Source: Novosphingobium clariflavum
GTDB lineage: Bacteria > Pseudomonadota > Alphaproteobacteria > Sphingomonadales > Sphingomonadaceae
Length of the DNA stretch: 64,000 nucleotides
Direction: 5' to 3'
Assembly (NCBI RefSeq): GCF_026420865.1
Contig: NZ_JAPCWC010000002.1
Location: 1-64,000 of the forward strand
Positions 36,820 to 45,875 of this stretch are shown here, in pieces (the first letter of the stretch is position 1; the number at the start of each line of letters is the position of its first letter). The notes beneath the pieces were generated by a model, which saw only the letters and a list, made by a program, of their open reading frames with translations, did no database searches and had not been told where the DNA came from. Both the position numbers and the translations under genes were made by a program.

Positions 36820-38942
36820 AGATCAACTTCCGGCGCCTGATCGAGCCGCGCCACGTCAGCGCGGGCACGCTGCGCAACAGCTTCGACCGCCGCAGCCTGA
36901 TCGTCGGCGGCGTCCAGGGCGGCATCGGCGTGCTGCTGGCAAGCCGCATGGCCTGGCTCGCCATCGGCCAGAACGCGAAGTACGAGCTGGAGGCGGAGAG
37001 CAACCGCGTCAACCTCTCGCTGATCCCGCCGCGCCGCGGCTGGCTGCTCGACCGCAACGGCACCCCGCTGGCCTCGAACCGCGCCGACTTCCGGGTCGAC
37101 GTGATCCCCGAGCGCATGGGCGACAAGGCGCAGACGCTGGGCACCTTGCGCCAGCTCCTCAACATGACGCCGATCGCCGTGCAGGACCTCGAGGACAAGA
37201 TCGAGAAGGCGCGCGGCTTCGCACCGGTCGAAGTCGCCAGCGGCCTCGATTTCGAGCGATTCGCCTCGGTCAGCGTGCGCCTGCCCGACCTTCCCGGTGT
37301 CGTCACCCAGCGCGGCTTCTCGCGGTTCTATCCGCTCGGCCCCTCGGTCGGGCACCTGATCGGCTACGTCGGTCCGGCCTCGGCCGAAGAGTACGAGAAG
37401 GACCACGATCCCGTGCTCATCACGCCGGGCTACAAGGTCGGCAAGGACGCGCTCGAGAAGTTCTACGAGAAGGACCTGCGCGGCAAACCCGGCGCCCGCC
37501 GCGTCGAAGTGACCGCCTCGGGCCGGATCGTGCGCGATCTCGACACCCGCGAAGACGTCCCCGGCAAGACCATTAAGCTGACCATCGACGCCGGCATCCA
37601 GGACTATGCCGCGCGCCGCATCGGCATCGAATCGGGCGCGGCGGTGGTCATGGACTGCCAGACCGGCGACATCCTCGCGATGTGCTCGATGCCCAGCTTC
37701 GATCCCAACAGCTTTTCCGACGGCATCGGCCGCCTCGAATGGAAGATGCTGTCGGACGACGACCATGTGCCGCTGCGCAACAAGGTGCTGCGCGGGCTCT
37801 ATCCGCCGGGCTCCACGGTCAAGCCGATGGTGGCGCTCTCGTTCATGGAAGCCGGCCTCGACCCGAACGAATCGGTGTTCTGCGGCGGCGGCCTGCGCGT
37901 CGGCAACCGCGTGTTCCACTGCTGGAACCACCGCGGCCACGGCCAGGTCAACATGGCCAAGGGCATCTACCAGAGCTGCGACGTCTATTTCTACCACTTC
38001 GCCCAGCGTATCGGCATGGACCCGATCGCGGCGATGGCGGGGCGCCTCGGCCTCGGCCACGATTTCCCGCTGCCGGTCTCCGGCCAGTCCTACGGCACCG
38101 TGCCCAACCCGGCGTGGAAGCTGAAGAAATACGGCAAGGAATGGCAGACCTTCGACACGGTCAACGCCACCATCGGCCAGGGCTACTTCCTGGTGAACCC
38201 GCTGCAGCAGGCCATCCAGGCCTCGCGGATTGCCAGCGGCAAGATCATCATGCCGCGCCTGATCCACGGCAGCGACTACGAGGCGCCCAAGTCGCTCGGC
38301 ATTGCCGAGGAGCACCTCGCCTATATCCACCAGGCCATGTCCGACGTCGCCAACGGCCCGGGCTCGGCGCCGCACGCGCGCCTGCCCTTCCCGGACATCA
38401 AGCTGGCGGGCAAGACCGGCACTGCCCAGGTCGTCGGCCTCAACATCGGCAACGGCAAGGGCGGCCAGTGGAAGCACCGCGACCACGGCCACTTCATCTG
38501 CTTCGCGCCGGTGGAAAACCCCCGCTACGCCTGCTCCGTGGTGATCGAGCACGGCGGCGGCTCTCCCGCCGCCTATCCGGTCGCGCGTGATATCCTGACC
38601 TACATCTTCGACAAGCAGAAGGGCATGGATATCCTGACCGAGCTGGAACAAGGCTGGGGCGGCACGCCCAAGCAGCGGCTCGACGCGCGTTACCGCAAGT
38701 ATGCCGCCGAATACGGTGTCGGCGCCCCGGCCGTGTCGCCGGAGCAGGAAAGCGAGGCGGCGGACCAGGCCAATCCGCCGACCGAGGCGCCGCAGCCGAT
38801 CGTGCGCGATGCCCAGTCGCCCGCGCCCGAACCCGCTGCCGCAAATCCGGCGGCGCCAGCAGCAGGCGCACCGGCGCCTGCGTCCCCGCCATCTCCCACT
38901 CCGACTGCGACGCCTGCGCAAACTCCCGGAAATCCGCAATGA
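36816..38942 (+). CDS. mrdA: Penicillin-binding protein 2, elongasome transpeptidase
   Basis: A 708-residue class B PBP. A single membrane anchor lies at about residues 28-50, then the dimerisation domain (PRRGWLLDRNGTPLASNRADF). The transpeptidase motifs are the active-site STVK in YPPGSTVKPM near residue 340, the SxN-type motif as SCDVYFYHF near 390, and KTGTAQ near 533. A Pro/Ala-rich tail of roughly 75 residues follows, longer than in many homologues and probably disordered. It crosslinks lateral-wall peptidoglycan together with RodA, and overlaps rodA by four bases. Confidence 0.96.
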   Translation: MKINFRRLIEPRHVSAGTLRNSFDRRSLIVGGVQGGIGVLLASRMAWLAIGQNAKYELEAESNRVNLSLIPPRRGWLLDRNGTPLASNRADFRVDVIPERMGDKAQTLGTLRQLLNMTPIAVQDLEDKIEKARGFAPVEVASGLDFERFASVSVRLPDLPGVVTQRGFSRFYPLGPSVGHLIGYVGPASAEEYEKDHDPVLITPGYKVGKDALEKFYEKDLRGKPGARRVEVTASGRIVRDLDTREDVPGKTIKLTIDAGIQDYAARRIGIESGAAVVMDCQTGDILAMCSMPSFDPNSFSDGIGRLEWKMLSDDDHVPLRNKVLRGLYPPGSTVKPMVALSFMEAGLDPNESVFCGGGLRVGNRVFHCWNHRGHGQVNMAKGIYQSCDVYFYHFAQRIGMDPIAAMAGRLGLGHDFPLPVSGQSYGTVPNPAWKLKKYGKEWQTFDTVNATIGQGYFLVNPLQQAIQASRIASGKIIMPRLIHGSDYEAPKSLGIAEEHLAYIHQAMSDVANGPGSAPHARLPFPDIKLAGKTGTAQVVGLNIGNGKGGQWKHRDHGHFICFAPVENPRYACSVVIEHGGGSPAAYPVARDILTYIFDKQKGMDILTELEQGWGGTPKQRLDARYRKYAAEYGVGAPAVSPEQESEAADQANPPTEAPQPIVRDAQSPAPEPAAANPAAPAAGAPAPASPPSPTPTATPAQTPGNPQ

Positions 38943-40054
38943 TCAGCCGCTCCATCGTCCCCGACACCATCGCCCGCCAACCCTGGGGCATGCTGGTGCC
39001 GCTGATGGGGCTGGTCACGCTGGGCGCTGCGGTGCTCTATTCGGCGGCAGGCGGCAGTCTCCAGCCCTATGCCCTGAGCCACGTGCTGCGCTTCTTCGTG
39101 TTCCTCGGCATGGCCATCGTCATTTCCCGGTTCAACCGCGACATGTTCCGCATGGCCGCCTACCCGATCTACGGCGCGATCGTGATCCTGCTGGTGCTGG
39201 TCGAGGCGATCGGCGCGGTCGGCGGCGGCAGCCAGCGCTGGCTCAACCTCGGCTTCATGACCCTGCAGCCCTCGGAACTGATGAAACCGGCCATCGTGCT
39301 GGTGCTGGCGCGGTTCTACGAGACACTGCCCCACGCGATGACCGCCAGCTGGCGCGGCCTCGTCCCCGCCGGCCTGCTGATCCTGCTGCCGGTCGCCTTC
39401 GTGGCGATCCAGCCCGACCTCGGCACCGCGCTGGCCATCTGCTTTGGCGGCGGCGTGACGATGTTCCTCGCCGGTCTGCCGATGTGGTGGTTCGTCAGCG
39501 CCGGCGTGACCGCACTGATCGGCGCCCCGATCGCCTTCTTCACGGTGCTGCACGACTACCAGCGCAACCGCGTGCTGACCTTCCTCGATCCCGAGAGCGA
39601 CCCGCTCGGCACCGGCTACCACATCACCCAGTCCAAGATCGCGATCGGTTCGGGCGGCATCTTCGGCAAGGGCTTCGGCAACGGCTCGCAGAGCCACCTG
39701 CAATACCTGCCCGAACCGCATACCGACTTCGTGTTTGCAACGATGTCGGAGGAATGGGGCATGGTCGGCGGCTATTTCGTGCTGTTCGTCTTTGCCCTGG
39801 TGCTGAGCTGGGGCCTGCGGGTCGCCCGCAATGCCCCGGACCGCTTCTCCAGCCTGCTGGCAGCCGGCATGGCGGCGACGATCTTCTTCTACGTCGCGAT
39901 CAACCTGATGATGGTCATGGGGCTTGCCCCGGTGGTCGGCATTCCGCTGCCTTTCATGAGCCACGGCGGCACTTCGATGATGACCAACATGATCTGCATC
40001 GGCACGCTGATGGCAATCAACCGCTGGAATACGCGCCCCAACAGCCTTTCCTGA
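38939..40054 (+). CDS. rodA: Elongasome glycosyltransferase RodA
   Basis: A 371-residue SEDS-family polymerase with about ten membrane segments. Signature stretches are GGSQRWLNLGFMTLQPSELMKP, QPDLGTALAI, GFGNGSQSHLQYLPEPHTDFVF and the C-terminal GIPLPFMSHGGTSM. It polymerises lipid II for lateral wall growth and works with PBP2, encoded immediately upstream with an ATGA overlap. Confidence 0.96.
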   Translation: MISRSIVPDTIARQPWGMLVPLMGLVTLGAAVLYSAAGGSLQPYALSHVLRFFVFLGMAIVISRFNRDMFRMAAYPIYGAIVILLVLVEAIGAVGGGSQRWLNLGFMTLQPSELMKPAIVLVLARFYETLPHAMTASWRGLVPAGLLILLPVAFVAIQPDLGTALAICFGGGVTMFLAGLPMWWFVSAGVTALIGAPIAFFTVLHDYQRNRVLTFLDPESDPLGTGYHITQSKIAIGSGGIFGKGFGNGSQSHLQYLPEPHTDFVFATMSEEWGMVGGYFVLFVFALVLSWGLRVARNAPDRFSSLLAAGMAATIFFYVAINLMMVMGLAPVVGIPLPFMSHGGTSMMTNMICIGTLMAINRWNTRPNSLS

Positions 40055-40168
40055 AAAAAAATCAAACTCCCCCCTTCCCATCCGGATTTTTGCCGTTATA
40101 GGGGCCTCTCCGCCGCCGAGGAGGAGCCCGCAAGGCTCTGAAACGGCAGCCCGGACAGGGTAAAGTGT

Positions 40169-40244
<76 letters not shown>

Positions 40245-40271
40245 GTCCTGTCCTTGCACGGAAACGTGTGT

Positions 40272-40347
<76 letters not shown>

Positions 40348-40375
40348 TTTCCGTCACTTACGCGGCAACGCGTGT

Positions 40376-40451
<76 letters not shown>

Positions 40452-40478
40452 TTTCATCACTTACGCGGCAACGCGCGT

Positions 40479-40554
<76 letters not shown>

Positions 40555-40670
40555 CCGCGCCTTTCAGCGCATTCTCCTTCCGATCGAAGCCTGCCTCGCG
40601 ACAGAGCGCGAATCGCACCTCGTGACGGGTGCCTCCCAGGCTCCTCTCCCCATTTTCAGGTCAGGTCAGC

Positions 40671-40904
40671 TCAGCAGCCGCGCGACTTGGTGTGGTGGTC
40701 GTAGTCATGACCCGGCGCGCCGGCCGAATGTCCGTTCGCGTGGGCCTGCGAGGTGTAGAAGCCCGGGGGAAGACCCTTCTTGCCCGCAGCGCCAGCCTTG
40801 GCGACACTTGCCGCAAGGTCGCTCGCCTTGGTGCCGGCGAGTGCCGGACCGGAAATTGCCAGCGCGATCCCGAGCGCGGCTACCGTGAGTGCAGTCCTGT
40901 TCAT
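40671..40904 (-). CDS. Small secreted protein with His/Asp-rich tail ending KSRGC
   Basis: A 77-residue protein of unknown function. The signal peptide covers about the first 23 residues (MNRTALTVAALGIALAI..., cleavage after ALA-G). The mature part has an Ala/Lys-rich helix-like stretch, then PPGFYTSQAHANGHSAG, and a GHDYDHH tail ending in Lys-Ser-Arg-Gly-Cys. The terminal residue is its only cysteine. A GGAAAGGGA ribosome-binding site precedes the ATG. It shares the whole plan and the KSxGC end with the protein at 14833-15093. Confidence 0.78.
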   Translation of the reverse strand: MNRTALTVAALGIALAISGPALAGTKASDLAASVAKAGAAGKKGLPPGFYTSQAHANGHSAGAPGHDYDHHTKSRGC

Positions 40905-41382
40905 AGACTATCCCTTTCCTTGGTAACGCCGCCGCAGGCCTGCTCTGCGTGCAGGGCCGGGCGGCGGCCCCCAAGGTCTGGGGCCTCCATGGTTAGAACC
41001 GTACTACGCAGCGTCCTGAAGGAACGCGTTTAACCGAACTTAACGATGTTCGTTATGGCCGTGTCAGCCATGTGGCGAAGCCGGGCCCTGCCAGGCACCG
41101 CGTCTCGCCGGAAGGCACGCAGCTTGGTGAACGACGCAGGGAATCCGCTAAAAATATCTGTGCAGCGCCGGGGCACGAGCTTCCGAGCCCCGCTCAGGCC
41201 GGGCTTGTTGAAGCCCCTTCAGCGAATGGTCACGCGCCGCGCGCGGGCTTCGACAAGCTCGGCCTGGGTGGGGCCGGGTTTAAGCAGGATACGCCCCGCA
41301 GTGGCGCGATCTCGCCAATGGTTCGGTTCCGACGTTTGCGACCCGATCGGAAAGGCCGGGCTCAAATGTCAAAATCAATCCA
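40905..41382. other. Gene-free stretch with a REP-like hairpin
   Basis: About 480 bases between two minus-strand genes. It should contain the promoter of the small secreted protein at its left end. The only clear structure is the inverted repeat at 41190-41271. Reading frames here look like chance. Confidence 0.6.
41190..41271 (+). repeat. REP-like inverted repeat
   Basis: Two 27-base arms (41190-41216 and 41245-41271) enclose 28 bases. Twenty-three pairs are Watson-Crick, and in plus-strand RNA all four others are G-U wobbles, so the RNA hairpin is fully paired. The arm core GGCTTCGACAAGCTCGGCCT resembles the REP sequences scattered through sphingomonad genomes. Confidence 0.75.
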
Positions 41383-41577
41383 CTAGCGGCCGCCCTCCCC
41401 CTCTGCTGCCGCGTCTTCCGCCGGCGGGGGCGCGCTGCCTGAGGCCTGGGCGTCGATCTCCTTGACCTTGGCGCCGATGCTGTCCTGCGCGGCCTTGTAG
41501 CGCTCGTCGAAGCTGGGCTCGCGGTGGCAGGCCGCCACGAGCACCAGCAGGACCACGCAAATGGAAGCGCGCCGCAT
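41383..41577 (-). CDS. Small lipoprotein after tamB
   Basis: A 64-residue predicted lipoprotein. The signal MRRASICVVLLVLVAAC carries the lipobox VAAC at about residues 14-17. The mature peptide is helical and charged (FDERYKAAQDSIGAKVKEIDAQA), with a Pro/Ala/Glu/Gly tail. Its ATG overlaps the tamB stop (TGATG), so it belongs to the tamA-tamB operon. It is not recognised as a named family; a longer frame starting at 41652 lies inside tamB and is rejected. Confidence 0.75.
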   Translation of the reverse strand: MRRASICVVLLVLVAACHREPSFDERYKAAQDSIGAKVKEIDAQASGSAPPPAEDAAAEGEGGR

Positions 41578-44500
41578 CAGTAGTCCTTCTTGATCTTCAC
41601 GTTGAGCGAGTTGACCCCCGAACCACCCGCCTGGCTGAGCACCGACAGCCACTTGGTCACGCTGACTTCCAGCTGCGTCGCGGTGAAGCCGCGCGCGTCG
41701 GTGATCAGTTCGACGTAGATGTCGTCGGTCAGGTACTGCCCGGCGGCGAGCGCGGTGCCGCGCCCGGTGGTCTGGTCGGGACTGAGGATGCGCAGCCGGT
41801 CGATGCCGGTTGCCGAACGCAGCTTGCCCAGCGGATTGAGGCCGCCCCCGCTCGCCCGCAGCGAGTTGAGCGAGGTCGCCAGCTGCACCGCCTGGATCGC
41901 CGAGAGGTTGGCGATCGAGCTGCCGAACAGGATCCTCGAGAGGATCTCGTCGTCAGGCAGGCTCGGGTCCGAACTGAACGTGATCTGCGGGTTGTAGGCC
42001 CTGCCGCTGACGGCGACGGTCACATCGACATCCTCGATCGTGTCGGTTGCGGTGATCGTCACCGAAGGATCGATCGTCTGGCCGCCGTTGAACGAGATCT
42101 TGCCCGACGAGATGTCGAACGAGCGCCCGGCAAAGTCGAGATTGCCGCGGATCAGCGTGATGTCGCCGGCCATCGTCGGCGCGGCGCTGGTGCCGCCCAC
42201 GGTGAAGTCGGCGCTCCATTCCGAATCGAGCCCCATGCCCGAGACGTAGAGCTTTTCCGGCGCCTTGAGGTGCAGGTCGAGCCGCAGCGTCGAGAACGCG
42301 GTCAGCATGGCCTCGGCCTGCTCGTCGCCGGTCACGCGGGTCGGGCCGATCTGCGGCTTGAACCGCACGCCGGTCAGGTGCGGCACTTCCACCGCCCCTT
42401 CGCGCACGATCTGGTAGCGCGTTTCCGGCAGCCGCAACTCGCCCGAGAGGAGGGCCTTCTCGCCCGCCCGCTTGGTCAGGTTGACGGTGCCGGTGGCGCT
42501 CGCCGAAAGCGAGGAGCTGCGCGCCAGCCGCGCCTTGTCGAGCTTGACGGCGAGATCCATGGGATAACCTTCCGCCGCTGCCAGGCTCATCCGCCCGCTG
42601 GCGCTCACGGTGCCGCTGCCGGCATTGGCATTGAGCGACTGCAGTTCGAAGTTGTTGCCGTTGAAGCGGCCTTCCAGCGTCATGTTGGTCAGCTTGGTGC
42701 CATAGGCCTGGTATTCGTAAGTAAGGTCACGCCCCTTCACCAGACCGTTCACGCAAGGATCGGTGAGCTTGCACGAGAAGTCCGCCGCCAGCCCGACCGA
42801 GCCGACCAGCGTCTGCCCGGGCTGCCCGGCGAACGAAAACAGCGTGTCGGCCGGGCCGTTGTAACGGATGCCGCCGCCCAGCGGCGCTTCCAGCAGCCGC
42901 TGCGACCAGGTGCCGCCACCCGCCGGAAGCGGCCGCAGCGTCGCCTCCATGCGCCCGACGACACTGCCGCGCTTGCGGATCACGGCATGGGCCTCGGCCC
43001 CGTCGCTCACCAGCTTGCCGAGGAAATTGATGTCCACCGGCTGGCTGATCGTGCTGGAACTGGTGCGGGTGAAGTCGGTGATGGTCAGGCGTGCATCGGC
43101 CTGCGGGAAGGCATCGGTGCCCGCCTGGGCAAAATCGAAGCTGCCGCTGGCACTGCCGCCAAGGCCGTAGCCCGGCACGAAGGCATTGATGACGCCGACG
43201 TCGAAATTCTCCATCCGGCTCTCGAAACGCAGGCCTTCGCCGTACTTGCCCGCCACCCGCGCCTGGCCGCGGCCGAACGACAGCGTGGTCGGCAGCAGTT
43301 CGTAGCCGTCCTTGCCGGGGACGATCCGCGCCGGACTGAGCGTGCGCAGCGACTGGCCGCGAACCCGCCCGGACAGGGCCACGCGCCACAACTCGGGCGC
43401 CAGATCGGCATTGACGCCGAGCTTGAACGGCACCCCGCTAACCCCTTCGATCAGGCCCTTGGCCTGCCCGCGCCCATCGCGGTAATCGACCAGCACGCGC
43501 GCGGCGGCCAGATCGAGTGCGCCGATCGAGGTGCCGGCAAGCTGGGCGTCGGCGATGACCGTGGGCTTGTCGTAAAGCACCGCGCGCCCGTCGATCAGCG
43601 CCGAGCCGATGGTCAGGTTGGCAGGCCCTGCAAACGTCGCGTCCTTGGCGCGCAGGTTGAAGTCGACCGCCTGGAACTTGCCCTCGGCCGCCAGCCGCAG
43701 CGCGCCGCCGATGCCGTTGCCCTTGGCGGTCAGTTCACCGGTGAACGGCCCGGCCGCGGTCTGGGTCATCTGCCCGGCAAAATCGACGCCGGACAAGTTG
43801 CCGCTGTTGATCCGGATCGCCATCTGGCGGCCCATCAGCAGGTTCACGTCGGCCTTGAGCGGGCCGTAGTCGGTGTCGCTCCTGACGTCGAGGCGGTAGC
43901 CGCCGCGCACGCCGGTGATGCGGGCATCGAGATTGGCGAGGCCGATCCCGAAGCCGGGATGCTCGGCGGTGAGATGCGCGTCAGGATTGGTCAGCGTGCC
44001 CGTGACCCTGACGCCAAGCGCGCCGTAACGCTGCGAGGCGCCGCGCGCGGTAAGCGCGATCCGGCCCTCGGGCGACCAGCTGCCCTGCCCGTCGACGATC
44101 CGCAGATCCGGCGCGTTCATCCTGAGCGCCGCAAAACGCACGATCCCGTCCGAACCGTAGCGCACCCGCGAAGAGGCCGCGAAATTGCCGCCGAGGTAGC
44201 TTTGCAGGGTGGCGTTGAACAGCTTGCGCGAACGCGCGTGGACCGTGCCTTCCAGCGCGAAGCCCTGGTTCTCGCTCTTGAGGTCCATGTTCGTGCGAAT
44301 GTCGAACAGGCCGACGCTCTCGAGGCGGTAGTTGTCGATCTTGCCGTCGATGGCGCCAGTGTAGAAGCCCTTGCTCACATCGGCGACCAGGATCAGCCCG
44401 GCGTCGATGCGATCGGACTTGAGGCGCATGTTGTCGGACAGCACACGCGGCCCGTCGATGGCAAGGTCGCCCTTGAGGGTGACATTGGCCAGGGTGCCGC

Positions 44501-45875
44501 CAGCCACGGTGTCGAGCCCGACGATGCGCCGCACGCGGGCATCGAGGGGGATCAGGATCTTGTCGGCATCGACCCGCGCCGCGCCCTGTGCGCTCAGCCC
44601 TTCGAGCCCCATGTCGTTCATCGTCAGACGCGCGGCGTTGATCTTGTAGGCGGCCCTGGGCGCGGTGAAGGCACCGTCCAGCGCGAGCGAGGCGGTAAGC
44701 CCCGATCCGCCGAGGTTCTTCGCCATGACCGTGGGCCTGAGCAGCGCGAACTGCAGGCGCAAGTTCTCGAAGCTGTTGGCGGAAAGATCGATCACGCCGT
44801 CGGGGCGCAAGGTGAAGGCATCGCTCGACACCAGGCCCGTCAGCCTGGCCTTGCGCTGGTCCAGTGCCGCCGTGAGATCGACGCTGGTTACCGGCCCCAG
44901 CAGACCCGCGGTCGGTCCGGTGAAGAGCCGGGCAATCCGGGTCGGCCCCTTGACGACGAAGGTGCCTTCGCGCGCCGTCAGCGCCAGTCGCGCCATCTCG
45001 CTGCCGCCAAGATCGGCATCGAACGTACCGTTCCAGGCCTTCCAGTCGCCCTTGCCGTCGAGCCGCAGCGTCATCGGCTGCCTGAACCCGCCGAGCGCGG
45101 CGATCACGCCGCCCACCGGAGCATCGACGTCGGCCTTGAGCGCCAGCCGGTTTCTGGCCGGCACGGCATCGAGCACGAGATCGAAGCGGTCTCCGCCCTC
45201 CCCGTTCCTGACGGCGCCCTTGATCGCGACCGTGCCGCCCTTGGCAAAGACCTGCGCGCGGCCATCGGCGATATGCGCGCGCCCGTCGACGGTGAGGATG
45301 CGGCGCACCCCGGCCACCGGCGCCTCGGCGACGAACTGGCCGATCCGCAGGCGGCCGACGTCGATGTCGAGATCGGGCAGCAGCGGCTCGGTGCTCGGCG
45401 GGGTCGGCTTGAACCGGGGCGAACGGCGCAGGACCATCCGCTCGGCCACGGCGCTGCGCACGTCGACGTGCTTGTCGAGATAGGCGAAGGGGCGCCAGTC
45501 GACATCGATCTCGGGCGAAAACAGGAACTCGCCCTGCGGGTCGCTGACCGAGAGGTCGTGCAGGGTCATCCTGCCGTAGAGCGAGCCCTCGATCCGCCCG
45601 ACCTTGATGCGCATGCCGTTGTCGAAGCGCAGCCCCGCGATCTGCTCGGCGACGAAGCGGTGGCCAGGGCCGGTATCGATGCCGAAGATCAGTGCCCCGG
45701 CCAGCAGCACCGCGCCCAGCACCACGGTGACCACCGTTTTCAGGGCGCGGATGCGCAGGCGCCGTCCAAGCGTGAGCCTGGGCCGCGTGTTCGCCTCGTC
45801 CCCGGTCACGGCCATGTCCGCTTCCGGCAGGTTTCCGTTATCTGCCGGGGGCAGGTTGTCTTCTTCGCCGCTCAT
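41577..45875 (-). CDS. tamB: Translocation and assembly module protein TamB
   Basis: A 1432-residue AsmA/TamB-type protein. A cytoplasmic tail and one membrane segment (residues about 35-60) are followed by a very long repetitive beta-rich region. It ends in the conserved DUF490/TamB domain, visible as the stretch from LTLIRGNLDFAGRSFDISSG through QITFSSDPSLPDDEILSRILFG to the terminal KIKKDY. TamB bridges the two membranes and works with TamA in outer-membrane protein insertion or phospholipid transport. It starts on the tamA stop (TGATG) and is followed by a small lipoprotein. Confidence 0.95.
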   Translation of the reverse strand: MSGEEDNLPPADNGNLPEADMAVTGDEANTRPRLTLGRRLRIRALKTVVTVVLGAVLLAGALIFGIDTGPGHRFVAEQIAGLRFDNGMRIKVGRIEGSLYGRMTLHDLSVSDPQGEFLFSPEIDVDWRPFAYLDKHVDVRSAVAERMVLRRSPRFKPTPPSTEPLLPDLDIDVGRLRIGQFVAEAPVAGVRRILTVDGRAHIADGRAQVFAKGGTVAIKGAVRNGEGGDRFDLVLDAVPARNRLALKADVDAPVGGVIAALGGFRQPMTLRLDGKGDWKAWNGTFDADLGGSEMARLALTAREGTFVVKGPTRIARLFTGPTAGLLGPVTSVDLTAALDQRKARLTGLVSSDAFTLRPDGVIDLSANSFENLRLQFALLRPTVMAKNLGGSGLTASLALDGAFTAPRAAYKINAARLTMNDMGLEGLSAQGAARVDADKILIPLDARVRRIVGLDTVAGGTLANVTLKGDLAIDGPRVLSDNMRLKSDRIDAGLILVADVSKGFYTGAIDGKIDNYRLESVGLFDIRTNMDLKSENQGFALEGTVHARSRKLFNATLQSYLGGNFAASSRVRYGSDGIVRFAALRMNAPDLRIVDGQGSWSPEGRIALTARGASQRYGALGVRVTGTLTNPDAHLTAEHPGFGIGLANLDARITGVRGGYRLDVRSDTDYGPLKADVNLLMGRQMAIRINSGNLSGVDFAGQMTQTAAGPFTGELTAKGNGIGGALRLAAEGKFQAVDFNLRAKDATFAGPANLTIGSALIDGRAVLYDKPTVIADAQLAGTSIGALDLAAARVLVDYRDGRGQAKGLIEGVSGVPFKLGVNADLAPELWRVALSGRVRGQSLRTLSPARIVPGKDGYELLPTTLSFGRGQARVAGKYGEGLRFESRMENFDVGVINAFVPGYGLGGSASGSFDFAQAGTDAFPQADARLTITDFTRTSSSTISQPVDINFLGKLVSDGAEAHAVIRKRGSVVGRMEATLRPLPAGGGTWSQRLLEAPLGGGIRYNGPADTLFSFAGQPGQTLVGSVGLAADFSCKLTDPCVNGLVKGRDLTYEYQAYGTKLTNMTLEGRFNGNNFELQSLNANAGSGTVSASGRMSLAAAEGYPMDLAVKLDKARLARSSSLSASATGTVNLTKRAGEKALLSGELRLPETRYQIVREGAVEVPHLTGVRFKPQIGPTRVTGDEQAEAMLTAFSTLRLDLHLKAPEKLYVSGMGLDSEWSADFTVGGTSAAPTMAGDITLIRGNLDFAGRSFDISSGKISFNGGQTIDPSVTITATDTIEDVDVTVAVSGRAYNPQITFSSDPSLPDDEILSRILFGSSIANLSAIQAVQLATSLNSLRASGGGLNPLGKLRSATGIDRLRILSPDQTTGRGTALAAGQYLTDDIYVELITDARGFTATQLEVSVTKWLSVLSQAGGSGVNSLNVKIKKDY

